A stretch of DNA of 64,000 nucleotides from UBA10347 sp905182135 (GCA_963925805.1 CAWUSE010000009.1:105104-169103); one strand, 5' to 3'. Counted from the stretch's first letter, positions 27,340 to 37,200 are shown. Made by a program: numbers and translations. Notes: generated by a model not told the origin, from the sequence alone.

Positions 27340-28140
27340 ATGGAACTGACTACCCGCCAAATCGTCGACTTTGAACGAGACGGCTACCTGGTACTCCCAC
27401 ATTTCATCAGTGATGATGATTGTGCTGCACTACGCGAACATGCTGCTTCGCTTGAAGAGAATCTGCGCACAGATCGAGACCATGTCACGGTGTTCTCGGC
27501 TGGCGATCAGGCCCACGGTGACGATTCCTGGTTCCTCACTTCGGGCGACAAGACGCGGGGCTTCTTCGAAGACGACGGCACGCACCTAAACAAGATCGGT
27601 CATGCCATGCATGATCTCGATCCCGTCTTCAGTCGATTCTCCCGGGAACTCGGTTTCGCCGACGTTGCCGCGGGGATTGGGTTCGACGACCCTCGTCTGG
27701 TGCAGTCGATGTATATCTTCAAACACCCTGGTGTCGGTGGCGAAGTCACCTGGCATACCGACCACACGTTCCTGTGGACAGAGCCCCGCTCAGTCGTCGG
27801 ATTCTGGGTCGCCATCGACGATGCCACGGTGACCAACGGCTGCATGTGGGCGATTCCTGGTGGCCACAAGACCCCCGTAAAATCTCGCTTTCTGCGCGAC
27901 GGCGCTGGCACTACAACCGAAGTCTTCGACGACATGCCATACCCAATCGACCAAGCGGTCTCTATCGAAGCTAAACGAGGCACCCTCGTGCTGCTCCACG
28001 GAGCGCTCCCGCATTGGAGCGACGTCAACAGGTCCGACCAGCCACGCCAGGCATACACCCTTCACGTTGTAGACGGCGGCGCCGACTGGGACGAGCGCAA
28101 CTGGCTACAGCGTCCTGAGATGGCCTTCCAAGGCTTCTAG
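27340..28140 (+). CDS. Phytanoyl-CoA dioxygenase (PhyH) family protein
   Basis: The 266-residue Fe(II)/2-oxoglutarate oxygenase has H139-x-D141 (EVTWHTDHTF), a distal histidine at H225 (LPHWSDVN) and R236 as likely 2-oxoglutarate ligand, the PhyH/PHYHD1 arrangement. The N-terminal FERDGYLVLPHFIS segment is typical. The substrate is unknown; members hydroxylate acyl-CoAs and small metabolites. ATG 27340 is preferred over the in-frame TTG 27334. It follows the ABC importer and is convergent with a TauD-type oxygenase only 12 bases away. Confidence 0.88.
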   Translation: MELTTRQIVDFERDGYLVLPHFISDDDCAALREHAASLEENLRTDRDHVTVFSAGDQAHGDDSWFLTSGDKTRGFFEDDGTHLNKIGHAMHDLDPVFSRFSRELGFADVAAGIGFDDPRLVQSMYIFKHPGVGGEVTWHTDHTFLWTEPRSVVGFWVAIDDATVTNGCMWAIPGGHKTPVKSRFLRDGAGTTTEVFDDMPYPIDQAVSIEAKRGTLVLLHGALPHWSDVNRSDQPRQAYTLHVVDGGADWDERNWLQRPEMAFQGF

Positions 28141-28152
28141 CCAAAGGTTGAG

Positions 28153-29181
28153 CTACAGGGTCGAGGGCAGTTGAATTGTTAGCGCCGCGCCAGGGACCAT
28201 GATGCCGCCGCGATCGCCGACTGTCGTTGTGCCATAACGTTGCGCAAACGCGTCGGGCAGCGCTCGGTCCCCAGGCAGAGATAACCAGACCCGTAACAGA
28301 TGCCGACGACGCTCAGGATCATCATGATCGACGAACCCTGTCCGATCATGGAGAAGTGAGTGATTGTGTACGAACTGCATGTCCCCCGGAGCAAAGTCCA
28401 TCTGGGCGTGCATCGCCGGATCATTCATGATCTGGTCGAATAAATCGAGAGCTTGCACATACTGCACATCAGGCGTCGGCGCCTCGGGAAACCGCTGCGC
28501 TGAATCGATGTACTGGCGTTGATAAATGCCCGTGACGCAATCCACGCTGGGTGAGAGCACCGGGATCTCAAACCAGGGCAACTCACCCTCTGGTTCCTCA
28601 CCTCGCCGGTCCGTAGCGATTGGCTCGAATAGACGTGCCGCCAACGCTGGGGCCTGGGCGGCCATTCGTTTATACACAGCGTCGACGCTGACCACCATGG
28701 ACGATCCACCGCTCTTGGCTGTTCTCAAGCACAACAGCCCAACACAATCGGTCGAATCTGTATGGAATGTTTGGCGCTCGTTGGTCTGATAAATCCGCGT
28801 TGTTGGGTCCTTGCTATCAGCGCCGATATCGGTGACATGGCCGAGCAAGTGGCCGGCAGCGTTCTGCGACCGCAACGAACCCAACAACGCAGAGAAGAGC
28901 AGAAAAATCACCGCAAGTTGATCGGAGGTACCCGCCTGGGCATCAAGCCCGGAAATCAGGCTAATTCCGCGGCCGTGAATCAATTCCCGGCGCATCTCCG
29001 ACGCCCGAGCGGCCAGAAGCGCCGGCGCTGAGGCGACTGCTGAGGCGACTAGCCACGGCTGTGTCGCTAGCGCTTTAGCATCCACCTTTCCTGCCCAGTG
29101 CAGGAGTTCTGCGAGTTCCGGGGCAGACCAGCACAGACGCCACGACGTGTCGGAGGCCAGATCGGAGCTAGTCCAGCTCAT
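28153..29181 (-). CDS. TauD/TfdA-family Fe(II)/2-oxoglutarate dioxygenase
   Basis: The 342-residue protein has the TauD/TfdA facial triad: H140-x-D142 in FHTDSTD, distal H278 in NHSLLHDRTGF, and R297 (RRRHLLRVWLSLPG) as the 2-oxoglutarate anchor. The RQTFHTDSTDCVGLLCLR segment and total length resemble the clavaminate-synthase-like branch. The substrate is unknown. ATG 29181 is chosen over an upstream TTG at 29199. A 12-bp exact tandem duplication (GCTGAGGCGACT, 29027-29050) lies in frame near the N-terminus in an Ala-rich stretch. Confidence 0.88.
   Translation of the reverse strand: MSWTSSDLASDTSWRLCWSAPELAELLHWAGKVDAKALATQPWLVASAVASAPALLAARASEMRRELIHGRGISLISGLDAQAGTSDQLAVIFLLFSALLGSLRSQNAAGHLLGHVTDIGADSKDPTTRIYQTNERQTFHTDSTDCVGLLCLRTAKSGGSSMVVSVDAVYKRMAAQAPALAARLFEPIATDRRGEEPEGELPWFEIPVLSPSVDCVTGIYQRQYIDSAQRFPEAPTPDVQYVQALDLFDQIMNDPAMHAQMDFAPGDMQFVHNHSLLHDRTGFVDHDDPERRRHLLRVWLSLPGDRALPDAFAQRYGTTTVGDRGGIMVPGAALTIQLPSTL
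29027..29050. repeat. 12-bp perfect tandem duplication within the TauD-type gene
   Basis: GCTGAGGCGACT repeats directly (29027-29038, 29039-29050), in frame; on the coding strand it gives the Ala-rich SAVASAP region. Confidence 0.9.
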
Positions 29182-29348
29182 AAATCGCCGCGCTTGCAAC
29201 CAACTTTTTGACCCTTCTTGTTCATAGACACTCCCTTGGGCATCGCCAAAACCGTACGTAGGACTTGCAGCGCTTCACGGCACGCCTGGCGCTTTAACTA
29301 GCCGCTGGTGCCGCTGACACACAGTAGCCAGCGGACTTCGCGTACTTC

Positions 29349-30437
29349 CTACGGGATCTCGACAACAGAGCGGAGAACTTCGCCCCGTTCCATCTTGTGG
29401 AAGGCCTCTTCGACATCCTCAAGGCCGATGGTCTCGGAGACGAAACCGTCGAGGTCCAGTCGGCCTTGCAAGTACAGGTCGATGAGCATCGGGAAGTCGC
29501 GGCTCGGCAGACAATCCCCGTACCACGATGACTTCAGCGAGCCGCCGCGCCCGAAGACATCAATAAGCGGGAGCTCAATTTTCATGTCTGGCGTCGGAAC
29601 GCCAACAAGGACCACCGTGCCGGCCAGATCACGAGCGTAGAAAGCTTGCTCGAAGGTCTTCGGGAGCCCAACTGCATCAATCACGACATCGGCACCGTTG
29701 CCATTAGTCAGTTCCCGGATGCGTTCAACAACGTCCTCGCTCGCGGCATTGATGGTGTGGGTCGCACCGAAATTCTTAGCCCAGTCGAGTTTCGTGTCAT
29801 CGATGTCTACGGCGATGATCTTGGAAGCACCAGCTAGTTCGGCACCACACACGGCTGCGTTCCCCACGCCGCCACAGCCGATGACAGCGACTGAGTCACC
29901 ACGGCCCACTCCTCCCGTGTTGATTGCTGCACCGATGCCAGCCATGATGCCGCAACCCAACAAGCCGGCTGCGGCGGGACTCGCAGCAGGATCGACCTTG
30001 GTGCATTGCCCCGCTGCCACCAGCGTCTTCTCAGCGAATGCTCCAATACCCAGTGCCGGGCTGAGTTCGGTGCCGTCGGCCAGCGTCATCTTCTGAGTGG
30101 CGTTGTGGGTGTTGAAGCAGAGTTGCGGCTTACCACGATTGCACGACCGGCAGTCGCCACAGACTGCTCGCCAATTCAAAATCACATAGTCACCAGGTGT
30201 CACGTCGGTGACGTCCTCACCGACCGCCTCCACGATGCCAGCCGCTTCGTGCCCGAGCAGGAATGGGAACTCGTCGTTGATACCGCCCTCGCGGTAGTGA
30301 AGATCTGTGTGGCAGACACCGCACGCCTGAACCTTGATTAGTGCCTCGCCCGGTCCCGGATCAGGAACGATGATGGTTTCGAGCGTGACAGGCTCGCCTT
30401 GTGCTCGTGCAACAACACCTTGTACTTCGTGTGGCAT
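29349..30437 (-). CDS. mscR: S-(hydroxymethyl)mycothiol dehydrogenase (mycothiol-dependent formaldehyde dehydrogenase)
   Basis: The 362-residue zinc-dependent alcohol dehydrogenase is close along its length to mycobacterial MscR/AdhE2. It shares CGVCHTDLHYREGG (catalytic zinc), GHEAAG, NWRAVCGDCRSCNRGKPQLC (structural zinc cysteines), GLLGCGIMAGIGAAINTGG, GCGGVGNAA (NAD binding) and SSWYGDCLPSRDFP. It oxidises the mycothiol-formaldehyde adduct, so the organism probably makes mycothiol. A partner MBL hydrolase gene often found next to mscR is not here. It appears monocistronic. Confidence 0.92.
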   Translation of the reverse strand: MPHEVQGVVARAQGEPVTLETIIVPDPGPGEALIKVQACGVCHTDLHYREGGINDEFPFLLGHEAAGIVEAVGEDVTDVTPGDYVILNWRAVCGDCRSCNRGKPQLCFNTHNATQKMTLADGTELSPALGIGAFAEKTLVAAGQCTKVDPAASPAAAGLLGCGIMAGIGAAINTGGVGRGDSVAVIGCGGVGNAAVCGAELAGASKIIAVDIDDTKLDWAKNFGATHTINAASEDVVERIRELTNGNGADVVIDAVGLPKTFEQAFYARDLAGTVVLVGVPTPDMKIELPLIDVFGRGGSLKSSWYGDCLPSRDFPMLIDLYLQGRLDLDGFVSETIGLEDVEEAFHKMERGEVLRSVVEIP

Positions 30438-30863
30438 CTCTACCCCTCCATAGGCTCAGAACGCCCGCCAGTCTACTCGCCCACATGAACCGGCACCAGA
30501 TCCCTCAATTGACGGGTGTATAGGAACTGTTCGCGCTAGGTCAAGATACGGCTCCTTGCCGCGCCCACCCGGCTGAGAGAGCCGCTCATTCCTGATCATG
30601 GACGAAAACGAAAGTCAAGCCTGAGGGCGGAAGCTGGCTATCCCAGCCGCCCTCCGGCTTGCGTTCCAAGTGGGTCATCGAAAGATCTGAACTATCCGAT
30701 TACCTTTTGCAATCCGTGACCGTCGGCGTCGATTGCCTTCTCAACGCAGACCATTTCAGTCGCATCGCGTTCTTTACCTTCGACGCAGAGACCATTGGGT
30801 CGCCGTTGTCGCCGACACAGATCATCGCTGCGAGACGGAAACACCCGCACACCACCGGCGTCG
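30438..30863. other. Intergenic region downstream of ftsX
   Basis: Apart from the terminator at 30604-30661 I see no gene. A 60-codon minus-strand frame (30692-30874) overlaps the ftsX end but has no recognisable content. Confidence 0.45.
30604..30661 (-). terminator. Rho-independent terminator of the ftsEX transcript
   Basis: On the minus strand CAAGCCGGAGGGCGG pairs with CCGCCCTCAGGCTTG (one mismatch), with an inner GCTGG/CCAGC stem, and is followed by ACTTTCGTTTTCG. It lies about 200 bases after the ftsX stop. Confidence 0.75.
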
Positions 30864-31757
30864 CTAGACGTCAAGGAAGCGCGAAAGCGCTATCACCGAA
30901 GCAACCATGCCGATGATCGCGCCCAAGGCTGTCATCAACAGCCAAATCAGCAACACGGTTTGATCGGGAGCCCTCAAGTCGGCAAGCAACGCTAAACCGT
31001 CGCCGGAGCCGATATCGGAAAGCACGTTGTTCCACAAACGCAAGATCGGCAGCGTTATCGCTCCACCAAGCAAACCTTGCAAAGTACCCTCAATCATGAA
31101 CGGCAGTCGGATGTACCAGTTCGACGCACCGACTAGTCGCATGACCTCGACTTCTCGACGGCGCGCAAAAATCGTGGTTCGAATTGTGTTGTAGACCAGT
31201 AGCAACGCTGACACGAGTAAGCCCAGACCGACAATCAAAAAGATGCGGTTGATTCGAGCACTACCATTCTCTATGTCTTTGATCGTATCGACGGCGGCAA
31301 CAACCTCAAAGACGCCAGGATCGTCGCGGAAGCCATCGGCCAACGTCTCAACAATGTCTGCCTCGGGGCTTTCGGGGACGATACGAAACGACGGAGGCAT
31401 GTCGGCGATTGCAACTGACTCACGAATCTGATCCGAGTCACGAAACATCGACTGGAACTCGACGAACGCCGCTTCCTTATCGACAAACGTGAATCGATTG
31501 ATTTCTGGGCTTGCGTTGAGCTTGTTCGTAACCGACGAGGTTTCAGCTTCGCTGGCGTCGGGGTTCAGAAAGACGATGAATTCGACACCGTCTTTCCAGC
31601 GGTCAGTTGCTGTCTCGACTGCAGCGCTAAGAACCAGACCTGCGCCGAGCACAGCCATGGAGATCAAGATGGTGAGAAGCGTGCCGACGAAAAGGCTAAA
31701 GCTGCGACGCAGGCTGTAGCTCAGTTCTCGAAAGAGGTTGCCAATACGAAAGTTCAT
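30864..31757 (-). CDS. ftsX: Cell division protein FtsX
   Basis: The 297-residue protein has the FtsX layout: a cytoplasmic start (RELSYSLRRSFSLF), one membrane helix, an extracellular domain of about 120 residues and three C-terminal helices with the conserved RRREVEVMRLVGASNWYIR loop that contacts FtsE. With FtsE it controls peptidoglycan hydrolases at the divisome. It starts six bases after ftsE. Confidence 0.97.
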   Translation of the reverse strand: MNFRIGNLFRELSYSLRRSFSLFVGTLLTILISMAVLGAGLVLSAAVETATDRWKDGVEFIVFLNPDASEAETSSVTNKLNASPEINRFTFVDKEAAFVEFQSMFRDSDQIRESVAIADMPPSFRIVPESPEADIVETLADGFRDDPGVFEVVAAVDTIKDIENGSARINRIFLIVGLGLLVSALLLVYNTIRTTIFARRREVEVMRLVGASNWYIRLPFMIEGTLQGLLGGAITLPILRLWNNVLSDIGSGDGLALLADLRAPDQTVLLIWLLMTALGAIIGMVASVIALSRFLDV

Positions 31758-31763
31758 GATGGC

Positions 31764-32441
31764 CTACTCGTATACCCCGCGGGCCTGGTCACGAGCCAGG
31801 TTGCCGCTATCGAGCTCAATCACGCGTTTGCGCATTGTGTCGACGATGCCACGATCGTGCGTCGCCATAACCACCGTCGTGCCGGTCTTATTGATGCGGT
31901 CGAGCAACTTCATGATGCCGACCGAGGTGGCCGGGTCCAGGTTTCCCGTGGGCTCATCGGCCAACAAGATCAGTGGCCGGTTGACGAACGCACGAGCGAT
32001 AGAGACGCGCTGCTGCTCACCCCCAGAGAGTTCTTCAGGGTAATTATCGGCCTTCTTGCTGAGCCCGACAAGCTCCAGGATCGCGGGAACCTGGGTTGAG
32101 ATCACATGACGGGGGCGCCCGATCACTTCAAGAGCGAACGCCACGTTCTGCGAAACCGTTCGATTGTCGAGGAGCTTGAAGTCCTGGAAGATACAACCGA
32201 TGTTTCGACGTAGGAACGGCACCCGCCAGCCACTCAAACGGCCGATATCTTTACCAGCGACATAGATGACGCCGTTGTCAGGATTTTCTTCCTTGTTGAG
32301 CAGGCGCATAAAGGTCGACTTGCCTGAACCGGAAGGTCCAACCAGGAAGACAAACTCGCCTTTTTGAATCTCGCAAGTGATGTTGCGCAGCGCGACGACA
32401 TCACCCTTGTAGATCTTTGAGACGTTCTCGAGTTTGATCAT
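31764..32441 (-). CDS. ftsE: Cell division ATP-binding protein FtsE
   Basis: The 225-residue ABC ATPase has Walker A GPSGSGKST (35-43), signature LSGGEQQR and Walker B LLADEPTGNLD, with ATHD switch histidine. It drives FtsX. ATG 32441 (MIKLENVSKIYKGDVVAL) gives the normal start; an open frame to 32762 overlaps prfB and is not used. It forms a unit with ftsX and follows prfB, the usual actinobacterial order. Confidence 0.97.
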   Translation of the reverse strand: MIKLENVSKIYKGDVVALRNITCEIQKGEFVFLVGPSGSGKSTFMRLLNKEENPDNGVIYVAGKDIGRLSGWRVPFLRRNIGCIFQDFKLLDNRTVSQNVAFALEVIGRPRHVISTQVPAILELVGLSKKADNYPEELSGGEQQRVSIARAFVNRPLILLADEPTGNLDPATSVGIMKLLDRINKTGTTVVMATHDRGIVDTMRKRVIELDSGNLARDQARGVYE

Positions 32442-32556
32442 GGTGGTGTGTTTTCTGGATCCATGTCGTGTCCAAAATAAGACATGCTCACGTGGCCTGG
32501 AACCTGCAAACCATACCCGCCGCAGGGTCCTTACTGCGGAACCAACTCTTAGCTTG

Positions 32557-33666
32557 TCAGGAATCGCTCCGGGACCGGATGTGCTGGAGGTAGGCCTCCA
32601 TGAATGGCTGCACGTTGCCACCGAGCACACCAGCAACGTCACCGGTCTCGTGTTCGCTCCGTAAATCCTTAACCATTTCGTACGGCTGCAGCACATAGCT
32701 GCGGATCTGGCTTCCGAACCCGACATTGCCAACGTCACCGCTGATCTCGGCCAATTCGGCATCGCGCTCTTGCCGTTGAAGGTCCATCAGCTTGGCCTTG
32801 AGCGTCTGCATGGCCCGGTCGCGGTTCTGGTGCTGGCTTCGTTCGTTTTGGCACGACGTCACGGTGCCAGTAGGCAAGTGGGTGATACGAACCGCAGAGT
32901 CGGTCTTGTTGATGTGCTGGCCGCCTGCACCTGAGGCCCGATAGGTATCGACTCGCAGATCGCTGGGGTCGAGTTCGATCTCATTCGCAAGATCATCCAA
33001 TAGAGGCACGACACTGATCGAAGCAAAAGCGGTCTGGCGCTTGCCTTCCTTGTTAAACGGGGAGATGCGAACCAGTCGATGGACACCGCTCTCGCTGCGC
33101 ATCCAGCCGTATGCATAACGCCCTGAGATAATGACTTCAGCCGAACTCAGTCCAGCCTCATTACCTTCGTGAGCCGACTCGACCGACACCTTGAATCCGC
33201 GTTGATCGGCCCACTTCAAGTACATGCGTAGCAGCATCTCGGCCCAGTCCTGTGCGTCTGTACCGCCTTCGCCTGACTGCAGGGACACAACTACATCTCG
33301 TTCGTCATATTCGCCTGACAGCAACGACCGAAGCTCAAGACCGTCGAACTCGCGAGCGACGTTGGCAAGGATGTTACGGATCTCCTCTTCGACGGAATCG
33401 TCGCCCATCTCGACACCAAGCTCTTGCAGCGTCGCAGCTTCGTCGAGTTTTTCGGCCAGCTTGTCGAAAGTGTTGAGATCGTCTATAACAGCAGACAGCC
33501 CGCCCGTTACCTTGCGGGCTTCTTCGGGGTCATCCCACAGCCCTGGCGCAGCGGCCGCGTCTTCGAGTTCGGGCTTGCGGTCACGCAACTCGGTGATCCC
33601 CAGGTAGACCTCGGCCTCCGTCAGCCGTTTCGTAAGCGCGACAATATCGCCCGAAAAATCTTCCAT
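32557..33666 (-). CDS. prfB: Peptide chain release factor 2
   Basis: The 369-residue protein is RF2, which ends translation at UGA and UAA. It has the tripeptide SPF (202-204) for stop-codon recognition and GGQ (248-250) for peptidyl-tRNA hydrolysis. The reading frame is continuous; the autoregulatory +1 frameshift at an early UGA found in many bacteria is absent, as in other actinobacteria. It lies between secA and ftsE on the same strand. Confidence 0.97.
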   Translation of the reverse strand: MEDFSGDIVALTKRLTEAEVYLGITELRDRKPELEDAAAAPGLWDDPEEARKVTGGLSAVIDDLNTFDKLAEKLDEAATLQELGVEMGDDSVEEEIRNILANVAREFDGLELRSLLSGEYDERDVVVSLQSGEGGTDAQDWAEMLLRMYLKWADQRGFKVSVESAHEGNEAGLSSAEVIISGRYAYGWMRSESGVHRLVRISPFNKEGKRQTAFASISVVPLLDDLANEIELDPSDLRVDTYRASGAGGQHINKTDSAVRITHLPTGTVTSCQNERSQHQNRDRAMQTLKAKLMDLQRQERDAELAEISGDVGNVGFGSQIRSYVLQPYEMVKDLRSEHETGDVAGVLGGNVQPFMEAYLQHIRSRSDS

Positions 33667-33849
33667 CAGTTGTTTCTAGCCGCAATGACGACCATTACGA
33701 CGGTTCCTGTGTGCTCCGCTCTGCTGACAAGTAGATCAAAGCCGTTAGGAGCGAGCGTGGAGCCGGTTAAACCGCCGGAGAATACGACCGAAACGCTCAC
33801 ACTCGCACCTGGCGAACGCCGGCCCTAGACGAGCGAAACAACGAAGTAA

Positions 33850-36594
33850 TCAGCCGTGACACTGCTTAAATTTCTTGCCGGAGCCGCAAGGGCACGGAGC
33901 GTTACGCGGCGTACGCTCGTCGTTACTGCGAACGACCTGCGTAACAGGAGCCGTGCGATTCGCTTCGACCCGTGTGAGTCCGGTGTCCTGGACTGCGGCG
34001 GCACCTGCCTGTTGTGCTCGCTGCGCTTGCGCCTGAGCACGGGCATCTACAAGCGCCGAACCATCGGCTGGGCTCGTTGGCCCGCTGGCTTTCATGTCTG
34101 TCGTAGCTGGCTCGCTGCTTAGTTCTTCGGCTTGCACCTCGATGTGCATGATGTAAGCAACAAACTCACGGGCCGCTTGTTCAAGCATGCCCGAGAACAT
34201 CTCGAAGCCTTCGCGCTGCCATTCTGTGAGAGGGTCCTTCTGACCCATGGCCCTTAGGTGGATACCTTCCTTCAGGTAATCCATGTCATAGAGATGCTCG
34301 CGCCATTTTGTGTCGAGTACTCGCAACATGACCTGGCGCTCAATTTCGCGCATGGACTCGGGGCCGACCTCAGTTTCGCGAGACTCGTACGCAGCGGTGC
34401 CGTCGGCCATCAACCGGTCATAGATCTCGTCGGTGTCAGCACAATCATTGATCGATTCGATGGTGAGTTCGTTGTCCCACATGACCTGCATCTCGACGAT
34501 CAGCCCGTCCAGGTCCCAGTCTTGTTTGACGTTGCTGACGCAGTGAATCGAGATGGTCGAGTCGACGGCCTCGGCTAGGCGTTCGAGCGCCTCCTCGCGC
34601 AGGTCTTCGCCGTCAAGGATCTGGTTGCGCCGAGCGTAGATAACCCTTCGTTGCTCGTTCATCACCTCGTCGTATTTAAGTACGTTCTTGCGAGATTCTG
34701 CATTCTTCTGTTCGACCGTGGTCTGGGCGCGTTCAACTGCCTTGGTGACCATCTTGGAGTCAATCGGCACATCATCGGGAAGAGCCTTGCCCATAACCCA
34801 ATCCATGGCGCCGCTAGCGAAGATACGCATAAGATCGTCTTCGAGTGACAGATAGAACCGACTCTCGCCGTTGTCACCTTGACGACCGGCACGACCACGA
34901 AGCTGGTTATCGATTCGGCGGCTGTCATGACGCTCGGTAGCTACGACGTACAGCCCGCCGAGTTCACGGACGACTTCGCCCTCGACATCTGTGTCGAGCC
35001 TGTACCTAGCAGCTAGCCCAGCAACCTTGACTCGGCCTGCAGCGCTGTCCGGATCGATGCCCTCAGCACGAACCTCAGCGGCAGCCATACCCTCGGGATT
35101 ACCGCCAAGCAAAATATCGACACCACGCCCCGCCATGTTCGTCGCCACGGTCACCGCGTGCAATCGGCCTGCCTGGGTGACGATCTCGGCTTCGCGACTG
35201 TGCTGCTTTGCGTTTAGTACCTCGTGCGGAATGTTGCGCTTGGCCAACAGCTTGCCGAGTTGTTCACTCTTCTCGACCGAAATCGTGCCGACCAACACAG
35301 GCTGGCCGATCTCGTGACGAGCGGCGATGTCATCGGCGACCGCGTCGTACTTTGCTTCTTCGGTCTTGAAGACGAGGTCGACTTTGTCTTTGCGGATCAG
35401 CGGAAGGTTCGTTGGGATTTGCACCACGTGTAGCCCATAGGTCCCATGGAGTTCGGCGGCCTCAGTCTGGGCCGTACCGGTCATACCAGCGAGCTTCTCG
35501 TAGAGCCGAAAGTAGTTCTGCAGAGTGATCGTGGCAAGAGTCTGATTCTCTTCCTTGATCTTCACACCCTCTTTAGCCTCGACAGCCTGGTGAAGGCCAT
35601 CGCTCCAACGGCGCCCTTCCAGTATGCGGCCGGTGAAGTCATCGACGATCTTCACTTCGCCGTTGTTGACGATGTATTCCTTGTCCCGGGTGAACAGCTC
35701 TTTCGCTCGAAGCGCAACACCGAACTGATGCACATAATTACCTCGCACCGAGTCATAGAGATTGTCAATATCAAGTGAGCGTTCGACGGCCTGAATGCCT
35801 TCTCCGGTCGGCGAGACGGTGCGCTTTTCTTCGTCGACTTCGTAGTGCAGATCGCGAGTTAGACCACGAACGATCGAGGCGAATTTGTAGTACAGCTGCG
35901 CTGCGTCAGCCAGCCGACCGCTGATGATCAGCGGGGTTCGCGCTTCGTCGACCAGAATCGAGTCGATCTCATCAACGATGCAGTAGGCATGACCGCGTTG
36001 AACTTGAGCTTTGCGACTCATTGCCATGTTGTCGCGCAGGTAATCGAAGCCGAACTCATTGTTCGTGCCATAGGTAATGTCGGCGCCGTACTGTGCGCGC
36101 TTATGGGCAGGATCGTTATTGCCCGGAATGATCAAGCCAACGTCGAGGCCCATGAACTGGTGGATTTGTCCCATCCACTCGGCGTCACGAGTGGCGAGGT
36201 AGTCGTTCACCGTTACCTGATGCACACCGCGGCCCGATAGGGCATTGAGGTATACCGGAAGGACAGACGTGAGCGTCTTCCCCTCACCGGTCTTCATCTC
36301 AGCAACCCAACCAAAGTGCAAGCAGGCGCCGCCCATCAACTGCACGTCGTACGCTCGCTGGCCTATCGAGCGAAACGCTGCCTCGCGAGCGACCGCGAAT
36401 GCTTCCAGCAGCAGATCGTTCAGGTCTTGCCCGTTGTCGAGGCGCTGACGAAACTCAGCCGTTTTTGCGGAAAGCGCATCGTCACTAAGCATCTGTATTT
36501 CTGGCTCGAGAGCGTTGATCTCAGGGACCAACGATTCGAGTGCTCGTGTCTTCTTGCCTTCGCCGGATCGGAGAAGTTTGCTCCATATAGCCAT
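33850..36594 (-). CDS. secA: Preprotein translocase ATPase SecA
   Basis: The 914-residue protein is SecA, which pushes secretory proteins through SecYEG. It has Walker A in MKTGEGKT, the VDEIDSILVDEARTPLIISG segment, the GRAGRQGD helicase motif and a C-terminal zinc motif (CPCGSGKKFKQCH), which marks the main housekeeping SecA1 type. ATG 36594 is chosen over an adjacent TTG. The gene is followed by prfB on the same strand after 183 bases. Confidence 0.98.
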   Translation of the reverse strand: MAIWSKLLRSGEGKKTRALESLVPEINALEPEIQMLSDDALSAKTAEFRQRLDNGQDLNDLLLEAFAVAREAAFRSIGQRAYDVQLMGGACLHFGWVAEMKTGEGKTLTSVLPVYLNALSGRGVHQVTVNDYLATRDAEWMGQIHQFMGLDVGLIIPGNNDPAHKRAQYGADITYGTNNEFGFDYLRDNMAMSRKAQVQRGHAYCIVDEIDSILVDEARTPLIISGRLADAAQLYYKFASIVRGLTRDLHYEVDEEKRTVSPTGEGIQAVERSLDIDNLYDSVRGNYVHQFGVALRAKELFTRDKEYIVNNGEVKIVDDFTGRILEGRRWSDGLHQAVEAKEGVKIKEENQTLATITLQNYFRLYEKLAGMTGTAQTEAAELHGTYGLHVVQIPTNLPLIRKDKVDLVFKTEEAKYDAVADDIAARHEIGQPVLVGTISVEKSEQLGKLLAKRNIPHEVLNAKQHSREAEIVTQAGRLHAVTVATNMAGRGVDILLGGNPEGMAAAEVRAEGIDPDSAAGRVKVAGLAARYRLDTDVEGEVVRELGGLYVVATERHDSRRIDNQLRGRAGRQGDNGESRFYLSLEDDLMRIFASGAMDWVMGKALPDDVPIDSKMVTKAVERAQTTVEQKNAESRKNVLKYDEVMNEQRRVIYARRNQILDGEDLREEALERLAEAVDSTISIHCVSNVKQDWDLDGLIVEMQVMWDNELTIESINDCADTDEIYDRLMADGTAAYESRETEVGPESMREIERQVMLRVLDTKWREHLYDMDYLKEGIHLRAMGQKDPLTEWQREGFEMFSGMLEQAAREFVAYIMHIEVQAEELSSEPATTDMKASGPTSPADGSALVDARAQAQAQRAQQAGAAAVQDTGLTRVEANRTAPVTQVVRSNDERTPRNAPCPCGSGKKFKQCHG

Positions 36595-36693
36595 CAAACA
36601 TTTAGGTTAGCCCCGCTTGGACAGACCGCAGGACCGGGGTGACTCACGTCGCCTCCAGGCCATTTCAGGAATAGGTTTCCCGTTAGGGTCTAG

Positions 36694-37158
36694 GTGGTGG
36701 GACATCTTCCGGACATCACGCTTCTGAGCTTCGGTAAACCCAAGGCCGTATGGAAGCCAATCCTTGACATCTACGAGAAGCGACTGTCCAAAACGACCGG
36801 CTTTAAGCACATCATTCTACGCGAGAAGGGCGACGGGCCAGACGACGTCAAGGCCAATGCCTCGAAGTTGCTGGAACCGCATTGCGGCCCTGAAGCGTTC
36901 GTCGTGGTCTTCGATGAACGAGGCCGGAGCCTGACGTCTCCCATATTCGCTTCGCTGCTCCAGAATGCTCGACCTAAGAAGGTCGCTGCGGTGATCGGAA
37001 CGAGCTATGGACTAACCGACGCTTTCTTGGCCCGAGCCGACCGGCTGGTAAATCTTGGTTCGATGACACTGCCCCACGAGATTGCCCGCGCCACAGCGCT
37101 CGAGCAGGTCTACCGGGCTGAGACCATTCTGGCTGGTCACCCCTATCACCACTCGTAG
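36694..37158 (+). CDS. rlmH: 23S rRNA (pseudouridine1915-N3)-methyltransferase RlmH
   Basis: The 154-residue SPOUT-class protein has the RlmH pattern: VVFDERGRSLTSPIFA, AAVIGTSYGLTDAFLARAD, and the C-terminal knot MTLPHEIARATALEQVYRAETILAGHPYHH. It methylates pseudouridine 1915 in helix 69 of 23S rRNA. It starts at GTG 36694 (or GTG 36697) and is divergent from secA with about 100 bases between. Confidence 0.95.
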   Translation: MVGHLPDITLLSFGKPKAVWKPILDIYEKRLSKTTGFKHIILREKGDGPDDVKANASKLLEPHCGPEAFVVVFDERGRSLTSPIFASLLQNARPKKVAAVIGTSYGLTDAFLARADRLVNLGSMTLPHEIARATALEQVYRAETILAGHPYHHS

Positions 37159-37200
37159 GACGACCTGGTCTAAAAGTTGGCGGTCTCGGGCACCGTCAGC

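Noticed and set aside
32557..33666. Programmed frameshift in prfB
   Set aside because: The frame is continuous from the start codon through GGQ, with no early in-frame UGA.
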